The notes below the pieces were generated by a model, which did not search any database, had not been told where the DNA came from, and saw nothing but the letters and a program-made list of their open reading frames with translations. From assembly GCA_945876405.1 (NCBI GenBank), contig CAMCOJ010000006.1:1-18278 (forward strand): DNA of 18,278 bases. The letters run 5' to 3'. Source of the DNA: an uncultured Ruminococcus sp. (lineage in GTDB: Bacteria > Bacillota > Clostridia > Oscillospirales > Ruminococcaceae). A program made the translations under genes and the position numbers. Position 1 is the first letter of the stretch. Every line of letters begins with the position of its first letter. Below are positions 7,363-16,369 of the stretch, one piece after another.

Positions 7363-10300
7363 TTATTCCTCAAGTATCTTCCGTTTACCGTTCCACTCGT
7401 ACAGAATTACAGTTATAACTCCGCTGTCCTTTTCATGGAACAGTTCTGCAATCTCAAGGGAAGGAACTGTTTCATAACAGCCCCATAGAGCCTGTGAATT
7501 CATGATATATCCGAAGCCAAGTTTTTCAAGAAGTCCGAACATCTCGCTTATATTACTGTCATCAACTCCGGCGAAAGCCTCGTCAAGAGCAAGTATCATA
7601 GGAGCCTGGTCTCCGGCTTTTTTATACTGTGCTGCAACTGCTGCAAAAAGCGGAATATAAAGGCTGAGAGCTCTTTCACCGCCGCTGAATGTATTGAAAC
7701 GACTGTTTGTCAGTTCAGAATACTTTGGACTGCCCGGCTGTTTGAAATGAAGCTTAAATTCAAACCAGTTTCTGAAATCAAGAACAGTTCTGATTATATC
7801 TGAGTAATTTATATCACTGCCTTTTTCTTCAAGCAGCATTTTTTCCTGTTCTATCTTACTGCTGAAATGTTCTGAGAGCCGCTCAAAATCTTCGTTACTT
7901 ACAAGCTCACGGCTCTTAATCAGTATCCTGCTAAGTTCATCATAGTTCATCTCATTTTCGTTTATGTCCTTTTTAGGTTTCCAGCTCAGAGAAAATGAGA
8001 GTCCCATTGAAGTATTTATACCCTGCATCAGTTCGGCCATTGAATCAACCCATTTTCTGCTTTCCTCAATACGGGTGTACAGTTTCTTGCTGATTGTATC
8101 AAGAAGAATTTCCTTGAACATCTCCTCTTCATTCTTTCTTATAAGAAGTCTGTCATTTTCGATAGTTTCTATAAGTTCCTTTTCAAAATCAAAAGGAGAT
8201 ATTTTCTTTCCCTTCCATATAAGAGTTATCTGCATTCTTCTGCGAACTGTATCAGTATCATCATCCTCAAAACAGTGTCCAAGATTCATTCCGTACTCAG
8301 CAGAAAGAACACTACTGTGTTTTCTGTACGAATCAGCAAGACGGTCCTGAATTTCTGTGAAACTCTTCTGTTTTTCTGTTTCAGCAATATTTTTTTCAAG
8401 TTCAGACGCAAACTGCTCGGGAGTCTTACTGCTTTCATACGAATTATAGCCAAGGTTAAGTTCCTCGATATAAATTTCTCTCAGCATATTCTCTTCGTCT
8501 TCTGCGGTTTTGAGGTTCTCCCGTTCTTTTTCAAGCTGTTCTGACAAATTATTCAGCATAACCTCGCATCTGGTCTTTGAACTGCTGTATTCTCTGCATT
8601 TCTGTTCTGATTCATCAATTGCCTTTACGAGGAACTCTGCTCTTTCCTTCTTATCTGCATTTTCAGAACTGTTCAGGAATTCATCACAGAGCCGTACTGT
8701 TTCCTCACTGGCATGTATTCTTGCAGATATACTCTTAAGGTCGTTTTCAATGGATTCAACATTTTCTTCTGCATCTGCAATCATGTCTTCCAGTGCAGAA
8801 AGTTCACGCATCTTTTCGCTTTTATTTCTAAGGATATCAATAATTCCCATCACTGTATCCCGGTAGCTCATTACAGAATCATATACATCAGAATATTCTT
8901 CTGATGTTCTCTTATACGGAAAACCACTGCAAAGCCTTTCAGCTTCAACCTTATAAGTCTGAATTGCTGATCGTACAAGACTGTATTCCTTTTCGCAGTG
9001 CTCCAGATTTTTTATTTTTACATCAACAGCACTTCTGCATTTGTCCGCGAAACTGCAGGCTGCATCGATATCAGATGTATCAAGCATTTTTTTATATTCA
9101 GAATCAAGTGTTTTTATCCTGATTCTGATTTTTTCAAGTTCTGATATTGCATTTTCAAGAAGCTGTTCTGACTCAGAAAGAAGCTGTATCAGATCTGATA
9201 TCATTTTTTCTCTGTAACGTTTTCTGCTTTCAGTACCTATAAATCTAACACTGCCATAGGAATTTGCATGCCCTGAAATAATACCGTTTCTGAAGAATCC
9301 ATTTTCATCTGTTTCCGGATACGGAACTGAAAAATCAAAGATATTTTTAAAATACCGGCTCTCCGTAAATCTGTTTTCATCATCAAGTATAATGCAGTCT
9401 GATACATCACCTAAAATTTCTTCAGCAAGTTTCCTGTCTGCTCCCGGAATAACAAGAGCATCAAGCATTCCTGAGTCTATAAGTTCTGCTTCCAGTACAG
9501 CACGGGTTTCTTCATCCACATTATCTGTGAAATCAATACATTCATAATAAGAATAAAATTTTACTCCGTTTTCAGAAAGTTTCTTCCTTGCCTCTTCCCT
9601 GCGCTCATTTCTCTCAGGAACCGGCTCGGTCATATTCTTCAGTTTCTCAAGTTCTGCAGATTTTTCACTGCACTCATCTCTGTACTTCTTGCATACTAAT
9701 TTCTGCTCTGTTTCAGTTTCTACAAGTTTTTTCTCAATTATATTCTTTTCTCTGCCGAGAACACGGTATAGTTCTGCCGCTGAACCCGAACCTTCATACT
9801 TTGAGACAAGTTCCTCAAGTTCTGAGAGTGTATCCTCGTTAATTTCATATTCTTCATTATTCTTTGACGCAATATAATAAGACTCAATCAACCTGTCCTT
9901 CTGCTCATCAAATGCTGTTTCGGCCGCAGCCAGTTCACGCCTTGATTTTTCAGCTTCTTCCTTTGCTGCGTCAAGTTTACGAAGTGCTTCATCCTCACGA
10001 AGCTTTTCTGATTCATATTTGTTTATTGCGTTAAGTGCCTTCTTTACAGAATCAGCAAATGACGCACACTCTCTTCTGCACACACTTCCCTGGAGACAAA
10101 AATCAGGATCATTGTTAATGCCGGCAAGATAATTATCGTAGAAAGGAAACTGATATTCCTCATAAGTCCTGTATTCTTTAAGCTGAACCTCAGTTTCATA
10201 CCCATAGTCTTCAATTTTTATTTCCGTATCCCGCTTCTCGATATATTTCTTCCTGATCTGTTCTTTCTTTTCATCACAGATTCTTTTCTTTACAGATTCA

Positions 10301-11364
10301 TCTTTCCTGTCTCTTTCTATACTGGAAAGTGCACTCTGTTTCTGCGTTATCCTCGCTTCAATATCCGTCAGGTCGAGGCTTTCCTTCTCACGCTTGTAAT
10401 CAGAAAGTGTCTGCATACTGATATCGTATTCCCTGTCAGCAGTTTCAAGCAGTATTTTGTTTTCCTCAATATCTGATTTGAACTTTTCAGCGTTCTTACG
10501 AAGTTCAGCTGCCAAAGCATGTTTTTTCATATATCTTCTTGATTTATTCCAGAGAACATATGCATTATATTTTCTGTATTCTGCTGAAATATACTTTGTC
10601 TCATCAAGTGCGCGTTCCGCATCTTCTATATGACCGTTAAGTTCTTCTATACGGTTCATAGCATCTGCCATCGGTCTCAGGTCATCATCTGAAAGTGTCT
10701 GCATTGACTCGTTCAGCACCTCATAGAGCTGAGCAGGTTTCAGGTTTTCCTTTGAGGCAAGCTTTGAAGAACGTGTTTTAATAAGAATGTCTGTAAGATT
10801 GTCGTAATCGGATATATTTTCAGGCTCTATTCCAAAGATATATTTAGCGACAATTTCCTTATACACAGACATTTTTTCTGCAAAAAGATTTTTTTCGCCC
10901 AGCTCTTCCTTCAGTCTTCTCGCATCAAACGGAATATTTTTTCCGCCCACTGTCTTGTAGAGAGAAAAATCATAACCTACTCTTCTGCCGTCAAGTATAC
11001 AAAAGCCCCAGGTATTCATATTTCCGCCTTTTCTTGCGTGAAGACCTATTCCTATTGTACGGTACTGTCCGCTCTCAGGCTTTTTAAACTCAAGAAAGAG
11101 ATAACCAGTACTCTCGTCTTTTTCCTCTCCTCTGTCATCAAGCAGATAGAAGCTCATTTTTCTGTCCTTGCTTCCGAAAGGATCAAGTCTTGAAGGCTGT
11201 CTGTCACCATCAAGTATATACGGAATAAAACTCTGCGTTGTTATTGATTTTCCGGAACCGTTGGAGCCTCTCAGAAGAATCTTTCCGTTTTTCAAAGGAA
11301 AAACCTCTTCATCATAAACCCAGAAATTCACGAATCCGAGTCTGTTCATTATCCATCTTTCCAT
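7363..11364 (-). CDS. jetC: JetC, SMC-like ATPase of type II Wadjet
   Basis: A 1333-residue SMC/MukB-like ATPase of the TIGR02680 family. N-terminal Walker A is GSNGSGKS (33-40); C-terminal ABC signature FSGGERALSLY starts at Phe1226; Walker B is MILALDE (1256-1262) with catalytic Glu1262, followed by AFAGVDD. Between the ATPase halves lie two long, charged coiled-coil arms flanking a hinge-like region about 580-720 that includes LEAELIDSGMLDALVIPG, a block typical of the family. In Wadjet the ATPase dimer extrudes DNA loops and senses DNA topology for JetD. The ATG directly abuts the jetB stop (TAAATG), and its ribosome site GGAGG lies inside the end of jetB, indicating translational coupling. 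Length is normal for the family and both ATPase halves are complete. Confidence 0.95.
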   Translation of the reverse strand: MERWIMNRLGFVNFWVYDEEVFPLKNGKILLRGSNGSGKSITTQSFIPYILDGDRQPSRLDPFGSKDRKMSFYLLDDRGEEKDESTGYLFLEFKKPESGQYRTIGIGLHARKGGNMNTWGFCILDGRRVGYDFSLYKTVGGKNIPFDARRLKEELGEKNLFAEKMSVYKEIVAKYIFGIEPENISDYDNLTDILIKTRSSKLASKENLKPAQLYEVLNESMQTLSDDDLRPMADAMNRIEELNGHIEDAERALDETKYISAEYRKYNAYVLWNKSRRYMKKHALAAELRKNAEKFKSDIEENKILLETADREYDISMQTLSDYKREKESLDLTDIEARITQKQSALSSIERDRKDESVKKRICDEKKEQIRKKYIEKRDTEIKIEDYGYETEVQLKEYRTYEEYQFPFYDNYLAGINNDPDFCLQGSVCRRECASFADSVKKALNAINKYESEKLREDEALRKLDAAKEEAEKSRRELAAAETAFDEQKDRLIESYYIASKNNEEYEINEDTLSELEELVSKYEGSGSAAELYRVLGREKNIIEKKLVETETEQKLVCKKYRDECSEKSAELEKLKNMTEPVPERNERREEARKKLSENGVKFYSYYECIDFTDNVDEETRAVLEAELIDSGMLDALVIPGADRKLAEEILGDVSDCIILDDENRFTESRYFKNIFDFSVPYPETDENGFFRNGIISGHANSYGSVRFIGTESRKRYREKMISDLIQLLSESEQLLENAISELEKIRIRIKTLDSEYKKMLDTSDIDAACSFADKCRSAVDVKIKNLEHCEKEYSLVRSAIQTYKVEAERLCSGFPYKRTSEEYSDVYDSVMSYRDTVMGIIDILRNKSEKMRELSALEDMIADAEENVESIENDLKSISARIHASEETVRLCDEFLNSSENADKKERAEFLVKAIDESEQKCREYSSSKTRCEVMLNNLSEQLEKERENLKTAEDEENMLREIYIEELNLGYNSYESSKTPEQFASELEKNIAETEKQKSFTEIQDRLADSYRKHSSVLSAEYGMNLGHCFEDDDTDTVRRRMQITLIWKGKKISPFDFEKELIETIENDRLLIRKNEEEMFKEILLDTISKKLYTRIEESRKWVDSMAELMQGINTSMGLSFSLSWKPKKDINENEMNYDELSRILIKSRELVSNEDFERLSEHFSSKIEQEKMLLEEKGSDINYSDIIRTVLDFRNWFEFKLHFKQPGSPKYSELTNSRFNTFSGGERALSLYIPLFAAVAAQYKKAGDQAPMILALDEAFAGVDDSNISEMFGLLEKLGFGYIMNSQALWGCYETVPSLEIAELFHEKDSGVITVILYEWNGKRKILEE

Positions 11365-12459
11365 TTATTTTTCCTCCGCTTTGATCTTAAAATCTGAAGG
11401 GTATTCACCGTATGACAGAAATGCACCGTCAGTGATAAGTATACTGCCGTCATTTTCCTCGATCATCTGCCACTGTTTCATATATTCAAATACCTGTGAT
11501 AAAAATTTTTCTTCTGACATCTCACGAAATTCCTTACTGAAACCGGATCTGTACTCTTTTGCACATTCAATTATGAATTCATCAAATTTTTTCCTGCTTT
11601 CAAATTCTCTGTGTTTACCTCGTATAAGTTTTCCGCATATAAGTGCGGCAATACCTGATATCATCTTGTCAGACGGAAACAGTTCTCCGTATTTTTTCTC
11701 ATTTGAAAAGAGGCAGAATGCAGAACCGTTATGAATATCCAGCCTTCCCTCAGTATATTGTTCAAGATACTTTGATATTGATGAACGGAATTTTTTAAGA
11801 TATAAACTTTCCGGGTCTGCTGAATTACTCCAGTACACAGCAGGCTGAAGAAGAAGTCGGCGATAAACTCTCGAGGATTTTCTGGAATCTGAGGCATCAT
11901 AGGTTTCAAAATCCCTGAAACTGGTTACCTCAGATACATCTCCATCCTGATGAACAGAAAAATAAACTGAATACCCTGTATTTTCATAAAGTATCTCAGC
12001 ATTTCTGTCATTGGCTGCATTTTCAAGTGATCCTTCTGATATTCTGAGAAGGTCTTTCTCCTGAGCAAATCTTAATACTCTGACCAGTGACTTACGGTCT
12101 GAATAACGTGTAAAGTCTATTTTTACTGTACCGGAAACTATACGTTCAACACCTTCAATAAGTTCGGTAAGCAGAAACTGCTCCCCTTCGGCCTTGTCAT
12201 CAAGGTAGATCAGAACAGCACACAGAAGGCAGTAATCATCTGTCGTCTCAAAACTGTCTATCCCCATAAAAGGCATGGCATTTGCCGGAACTTTTTCAAG
12301 TTTAATCAGCTTGTTATTTATTACCACACGCCAGTCCGGAAATTTATGAAAAAAATCACGCAGTTCAGAATCAAGTGCTCTTTTTATTTTAAAATAGTTT
12401 TCACGGTCATTTTCACGCAGAATCCAGAATTCATCCATTAATTTTATAAATTCATCCAT
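11365..12459 (-). CDS. jetB: JetB, KITE-like subunit of type II Wadjet
   Basis: A 364-residue protein of the TIGR02678/DUF2398 family. Recognisable blocks near the N-terminus are FPDWRVVINNKLIKLEKVP and AMPFMGIDSFETTDDYCLL, then LIYLDDKAEGEQFLLTELIE, followed by winged-helix-like segments. By analogy with MukE/MksE, JetB should bind the kleisin JetA and regulate the SMC ring. The ATG at 12459 is preferred over a TTG five codons upstream, because GAGGAAG sits at the right distance before the ATG. With this start the gene overlaps jetA by 8 bp (ATGGATGA), a typical coupled junction. No damage is visible. Confidence 0.9.
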   Translation of the reverse strand: MDEFIKLMDEFWILRENDRENYFKIKRALDSELRDFFHKFPDWRVVINNKLIKLEKVPANAMPFMGIDSFETTDDYCLLCAVLIYLDDKAEGEQFLLTELIEGVERIVSGTVKIDFTRYSDRKSLVRVLRFAQEKDLLRISEGSLENAANDRNAEILYENTGYSVYFSVHQDGDVSEVTSFRDFETYDASDSRKSSRVYRRLLLQPAVYWSNSADPESLYLKKFRSSISKYLEQYTEGRLDIHNGSAFCLFSNEKKYGELFPSDKMISGIAALICGKLIRGKHREFESRKKFDEFIIECAKEYRSGFSKEFREMSEEKFLSQVFEYMKQWQMIEENDGSILITDGAFLSYGEYPSDFKIKAEEK

Positions 12460-13948
12460 TGTTTTCTTCCTCAAATCTGATTATATATCCTGGCATATCA
12501 AGTTCACCGTCAGTACATCTCAGCACTATCCTGCGTCCTGTATTCTCGATATGGAATCTTCTTCCGAAATCAGTAATTCCCGAACGTTTTTTGTTCTGAC
12601 CTGCAGACGACAGCCATTTAAGAACAGTTTTTCTTACCTGCTCCGGAACTATCTGATCTGAAATCTCCTCAAGATTCATCTCGTTATTCCTGATATATTT
12701 TTCTATCATCGCACGTTCTTCATTTATACGCTTTATATGAAGCATTCTGCCCGCTTCTTTTTCAAATGCTTTGCTTGAAAATCCTTCAGTTTTTACTCTC
12801 GGCTTGTATACTCTTGTACGCGGTTTGACTTCAAACACCTGCGGTTCAATATCTGTGATATCGCTGTGAATACTGTCCGTTGTCCTGTCCGAATTATACC
12901 GGTAATGTTTTTCGTTCATAACTCCGAATACATGAGCGGAAAGACAATGTGCCTCATTTATATCCTCACATTCAGCAAAAAGACTGAGATACTTTCGGTA
13001 ATCCTGCTTTCTGCTTATTACTGTATTCTGAAGCTGCATAAGCATAACAGCATCACTCAGGATTTTCCTGATAATCTCATTTGTATATTCCATAGCCATA
13101 CTGCAGACAGACTGTTTTCCGTTTTCACTTACAAACCAGCGGCGCACAGCTGTCCACTGCTCCTGAATATGAAGCTGTATCTGCTCTCTGTCCGGCAGTG
13201 AAGACCCGGTACGCGGGATTTCCATCTCACTGTCTGTTATTATACCTATGAGTACATTTACATTTTCTTCTGACAACCCGGCAATTCTTGCTGATATCAT
13301 CTCAGAATATTTCTGAAGAACACGGATAAAATCCCTGAGATACTGTATAAACTTATCCTTATAAATGATGAAATCCATTGACTTCATCAGCTTTTCGCCC
13401 TTAACTGAGTAAAATGTGTGCAGGTAATCTGAATAACTCTGGTTGAGTCTTCTGAAATCAGCCTGGAAATTCTTCCACCATTCATTGACCGTTCTCATAT
13501 TTTTCTCAGAAATAATACTGTTTATCTGACTGAGACAGTCATTTATACGAACAAGAAGCGATGAAGAAAGGGTATTGCTCTCCGAAGTCATATTTTCAAG
13601 TTCAATAGTCATTCGTTCTATTATAACTGCACGTTCGGAAATAGAATATCTGTACTGTTTGTTTTTATACTCTTCAATAGTACTTACCTTCCGCGGATCC
13701 TGCATCGGAATTACGTTTTCCCATTCTGTAAGCTGAGCAAGAGCGCTCTTAACCTGTTCAGCCTCTGCATTTTCAAACCCGCTGCATGTCCTGAGTCTGC
13801 TGCATATTTCCTCCGCACTCATCTGAGAGTTGAGCATTTCCTTTTCGTTATAAAGTATTCTCATTATTGTTCTGTACAAAACTGAATTTTGTGCAGTAAG
13901 ATATGATGTTTCCTGAACCGGAAGCATTCTGGAAGTGTTAATATTCAT
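12452..13948 (-). CDS. jetA: JetA, kleisin-like subunit of type II Wadjet
   Basis: A 498-residue protein of the TIGR02677/DUF2397 family. The N-terminus shows the family pattern: TSYLTAQNSVLYRTIMRILY, a winged-helix-like segment, LAQLTEWENVIPMQDPRKV and STIEEYKNKQYRYSISERA. Later, AHCLSAHVFGVMNEKHYRY fits the family's C-terminal half. JetA should bridge the JetC ATPase heads as the kleisin of the condensin-like complex. It is the first gene of the operon: a promoter lies about 55-85 bp upstream, and AAAGGTCAG precedes the ATG by about 7 bases. Pairing DUF2397 with DUF2398 and DUF2399 partners defines the type II arrangement, as opposed to DUF3375/DUF4194 in type I. Confidence 0.92.
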   Translation of the reverse strand: MNINTSRMLPVQETSYLTAQNSVLYRTIMRILYNEKEMLNSQMSAEEICSRLRTCSGFENAEAEQVKSALAQLTEWENVIPMQDPRKVSTIEEYKNKQYRYSISERAVIIERMTIELENMTSESNTLSSSLLVRINDCLSQINSIISEKNMRTVNEWWKNFQADFRRLNQSYSDYLHTFYSVKGEKLMKSMDFIIYKDKFIQYLRDFIRVLQKYSEMISARIAGLSEENVNVLIGIITDSEMEIPRTGSSLPDREQIQLHIQEQWTAVRRWFVSENGKQSVCSMAMEYTNEIIRKILSDAVMLMQLQNTVISRKQDYRKYLSLFAECEDINEAHCLSAHVFGVMNEKHYRYNSDRTTDSIHSDITDIEPQVFEVKPRTRVYKPRVKTEGFSSKAFEKEAGRMLHIKRINEERAMIEKYIRNNEMNLEEISDQIVPEQVRKTVLKWLSSAGQNKKRSGITDFGRRFHIENTGRRIVLRCTDGELDMPGYIIRFEEENNG

Positions 13949-14003
13949 AATCTGACCTTTCAGGGGAATTTATTTTCTTCAGTATAAAATTACATACATT
14001 TTA

Positions 14004-14032
14004 ATGTTATCATAATAGTTGGCATTAGTCAA
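14004..14032 (-). promoter_or_regulatory. promoter of the jetABCD operon
   Basis: Minus strand: -35 TTGACT (14032-14027, 5 of 6), 17-bp spacer, -10 TAACAT (14009-14004, 4 of 6) preceded by TGA. The expected leader before jetA is about 50 nt. A perfect hairpin lies immediately upstream (14053-14089), which separates this promoter from the 651-residue gene. Confidence 0.75.
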
Positions 14033-14052
14033 TATAAAAATTTATATAATTA

Positions 14053-14089
14053 AACAGTATGGAAAATTACATCAATTTTCCATACTGTT
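14053..14089 (-). terminator. perfect 16-bp hairpin, probable terminator of the 651-residue gene
   Basis: AACAGTATGGAAAATT (14053-14068) and its exact reverse complement (14074-14089) are separated by five bases, ACATC. It begins 22 bp after the stop of the minus-strand 651-codon gene. On that strand it is followed by TTTAATTATATAAATTTTTA, a broken rather than clean T tract, so termination may be incomplete. An operator function is an alternative. Confidence 0.65.
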
Positions 14090-14111
14090 CTAACCCTTAT
14101 GCAATCGGAAT

Positions 14112-16067
14112 TCACGTACTCTGCTTCGACGTCCCCAGATGTCCCGGCATGGAACCGATAACGACCTTTCCCAGTTCATCCGACCAGCAGAAATAAATCC
14201 TTATAAGCAGCTGAGAACTTACGCCGTTCTTAATATGAAGGTCAAGAGTGTATTTTACTCCCTCATGTGTCACAGTATAGTCGCCGGCACATGTGCGAAG
14301 AGCGCCTTTGCCACAGCCGGTTGCTTCCCAGCAGCATGATTCGGCATATAGCTTCAGTTCATCTTCGGATATTTTTCCGAGACGATAAGCAGCATATGCA
14401 TTAAGATAGTACAGTCCGTCGCAGAGGTCAGCAACGTCCAGCGCACCGGAATATTTTTTCAGTTCATTCCTCGCTCTTGATGTGATTACTATTCCTTCTA
14501 AAAGTGTTTTCTCAGCCCAGCTGCATACATCTTCTGCGTTATCCGGAAAATGTGCGGCATCTTTCGCTTTTCTTTTATAAAATGATATAACTGAAGATGA
14601 TTTTCTGTATGACTCTGATATTTTTTCAAGTTCATCTTCTGCTTTTTTCGCAGCTGCTTCAGCCTTTTCCCTTTCACGTATCTCGGCTTCAAGCTTTTTG
14701 CCGGTATTACGGAGTTCTTCAGCATTCATACGCATTCCATTGTCATTGTTCTGAAGTTCTCTGATTTTCTGCTCAAGTGCATTTTTCTGATTCTCAAGAA
14801 GACTGATTCGTTCTTCAAGAGTCATATTCTCCTGTTCCTTTCTGGACATTCCGAGAATTCGTGCATCGGTTCCGAAAACAATGGTTCCGTAGCTGAAAGC
14901 AGCACCTTTGAGCATCATACGTACTTCTTTTTTCAGCCTTTTCCTCAGAACATCAGGGTCATTTTTAAAGTCTGAAAATTTTACTGTTTCAGACACAACA
15001 CCGTGCATCATTACAATTACATCTCCGGCATTAAACCCAAAACCAAGCTTGTTGTTTACAATACTCAGACATTTTTCCGAAATATATACCACAAGTCCGA
15101 ATCCTTTAAGGCTGTCAGCAAGAGACTCATAATTAATGGTGATCTGCTCACTGTACTCATACTGGTCTTTTAATTCAGCTTTTCTTGTATTCTGCTTCGG
15201 CTGTGGAACATCCAGAGAAATGAACTTCCTTCCATCATCTTTTTTCTTCTTCTCGTCCTTTTTCTTTACCATAGTCAGCGAAAAATCTGAGGCAAAATCT
15301 GTTTTAGCAGCGAAATTACCGGAAAAACCACCGGAAGGAACCGATGATATGGCTGAAACTGATGAAGATTTTGCATTTTCAAACACATCAGCCGCTTTTT
15401 TTACAGTCTTTATTTTTTCAGGCTCACATACTATAACAAACGGCATATCACTGTCTCTTGAAAAAACTGCATCACAAAATGTCTCAGCTTCATTACGTGA
15501 GGAAATAATCACCGGTGTTCCGTCAATATTATACTGATTTCTGAAACGGACCAGAGGATTTTCCGAAAGTTTCTTTACAAGAGTCGGACGAAAAACTTCG
15601 CAGGCTGCATCTGTGTCAACCGGTTCATAGCAAACTGTTCTGACACCGGATTCAACAAACCCGGCAAATTTTCTGAATGAAATCTCAGTGATAAATCTTC
15701 TTCCCTGAACCGGCTTTCTCTCCTGCTCAGAACCGATATTTGCACCCATGTCATTTTCTGAAACCGTAAGTGTCCATATACCTTCATCTTCAAGGTAAAC
15801 AGATTCAATGCTGCATCCGAGATCCAGTGAAAATGATGCTAATCTGCTTTCACTGAAACTTCGGTAATCCTCCGGTTCAGGAGTAACAAGCTCTTCCGGC
15901 AGTTCATTAAAATCTGAAAGCCGGTTTCTCAGCCAGCGAAATGTCTCAAGTATGCAGATATGAAACACATCATCTGCCGGTTCAGATGATGATGTGTGTG
16001 CATGAAACTGATATGTTGGATAACTCCTCGCAGGTGCTATATGAGTAGTCTGATATGTATTTTTCAT
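14112..16067 (-). CDS. uncharacterised multidomain coiled-coil protein upstream of Wadjet
   Basis: A 651-residue protein whose family I cannot name. The ATG at 16067 is preferred over one six codons upstream, because the sequence AAAGGAACAGGG between them is a good ribosome site and nothing suitable precedes the first ATG. What can be seen: an N-terminal alpha/beta module (about 1-230) with LDLGCSIESVYLEDEGIWTL and KPVQGRRFITEISF; a basic, low-complexity patch KKKDEKKKKDD (about 262-280); a second globular part about 300-400 with LVVYISEKCLSIVNNKLGF; a coiled coil about 410-490; a helical segment about 500-575 (WAEKTLLEGIVITSRARNEL); a Cys-rich stretch (SCCWEATGCGKGALRTC); and a beta-rich end, LLIRIYFCWSDELGKVVIGS then MPGHLGT, loosely reminiscent of RelE/ParE-like folds. 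No signal peptide or membrane helix, so cytoplasmic. It shares strand with jetABCD, 163 bp away, but has its own promoter and a hairpin after it. A role in defence is inferred from position only. Confidence 0.8.
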   Translation of the reverse strand: MKNTYQTTHIAPARSYPTYQFHAHTSSSEPADDVFHICILETFRWLRNRLSDFNELPEELVTPEPEDYRSFSESRLASFSLDLGCSIESVYLEDEGIWTLTVSENDMGANIGSEQERKPVQGRRFITEISFRKFAGFVESGVRTVCYEPVDTDAACEVFRPTLVKKLSENPLVRFRNQYNIDGTPVIISSRNEAETFCDAVFSRDSDMPFVIVCEPEKIKTVKKAADVFENAKSSSVSAISSVPSGGFSGNFAAKTDFASDFSLTMVKKKDEKKKKDDGRKFISLDVPQPKQNTRKAELKDQYEYSEQITINYESLADSLKGFGLVVYISEKCLSIVNNKLGFGFNAGDVIVMMHGVVSETVKFSDFKNDPDVLRKRLKKEVRMMLKGAAFSYGTIVFGTDARILGMSRKEQENMTLEERISLLENQKNALEQKIRELQNNDNGMRMNAEELRNTGKKLEAEIREREKAEAAAKKAEDELEKISESYRKSSSVISFYKRKAKDAAHFPDNAEDVCSWAEKTLLEGIVITSRARNELKKYSGALDVADLCDGLYYLNAYAAYRLGKISEDELKLYAESCCWEATGCGKGALRTCAGDYTVTHEGVKYTLDLHIKNGVSSQLLIRIYFCWSDELGKVVIGSMPGHLGTSKQST

Positions 16068-16134
16068 TATCCCTGTTCCTTTCATATATGTTGTTTTCAG
16101 TTAAATTTCTGTAATTATATCAACAATTAATGTA

Positions 16135-16163
16135 ATTATACCATTTTCAAACAGAATTAGCAA
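16135..16163 (-). promoter_or_regulatory. promoter of the 651-residue gene
   Basis: Minus strand: -35 TTGCTA (16163-16158), 17-bp spacer, -10 TATAAT (16140-16135) preceded by TGG, an extended -10. A second TATAAT at 16119-16114 has no good -35 partner. The leader before the chosen ATG is about 60 nt. Confidence 0.7.
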
Positions 16164-16247
16164 GTAAATAAAAGTGTTTCTCCAAACCTGTTAAGCACTC
16201 AACTCTAAAAAACATTCATTTTTCATACCTAAGTTTCAAAAACATGG

Positions 16248-16276
16248 TTGTAAACGATCTAATTATAGTGTACAAT
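16248..16276 (+). promoter_or_regulatory. promoter of the GH5 cellulase gene
   Basis: Plus strand: -35 TTGTAA (16248-16253), 17-bp spacer, -10 TACAAT (16271-16276). A TATAGT a few bases downstream is an alternative -10. Expected start near 16283. Confidence 0.6.
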
Positions 16277-16369
16277 TATTATAGTGATGTTCGACAGTAA
16301 TTGATGATTCAGGGTAATTTTTTTATACATTTTACTGTCTTTATTACATTTGAACGGGAGGTTATAAAA

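Larger units (their letters stand above)
16068..16369. other. divergent intergenic region between the 651-residue gene and GH5
   Basis: About 300 bp of very AT-rich sequence holding two back-to-back promoters, described separately (16135-16163 minus, 16248-16276 plus). Between them (about 16164-16247) I see no coding sequence, RNA gene or convincing operator. The cellulase leader would be about 87 nt long; I found no strong hairpin in it. Confidence 0.6.

Noticed and set aside
7964..9877. Several plus-strand open frames of 60-130 codons opposite jetC
   Set aside because: They are shadows of the long coiled-coil gene: Ser/Phe-rich, without ribosome sites, and jetC is intact on the minus strand.
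16164..16247. Possible small RNA or riboswitch in the divergent intergenic region
   Set aside because: No stable stem-loop with a terminator, and no riboswitch motif was seen; the region looks like plain AT-rich promoter spacer.
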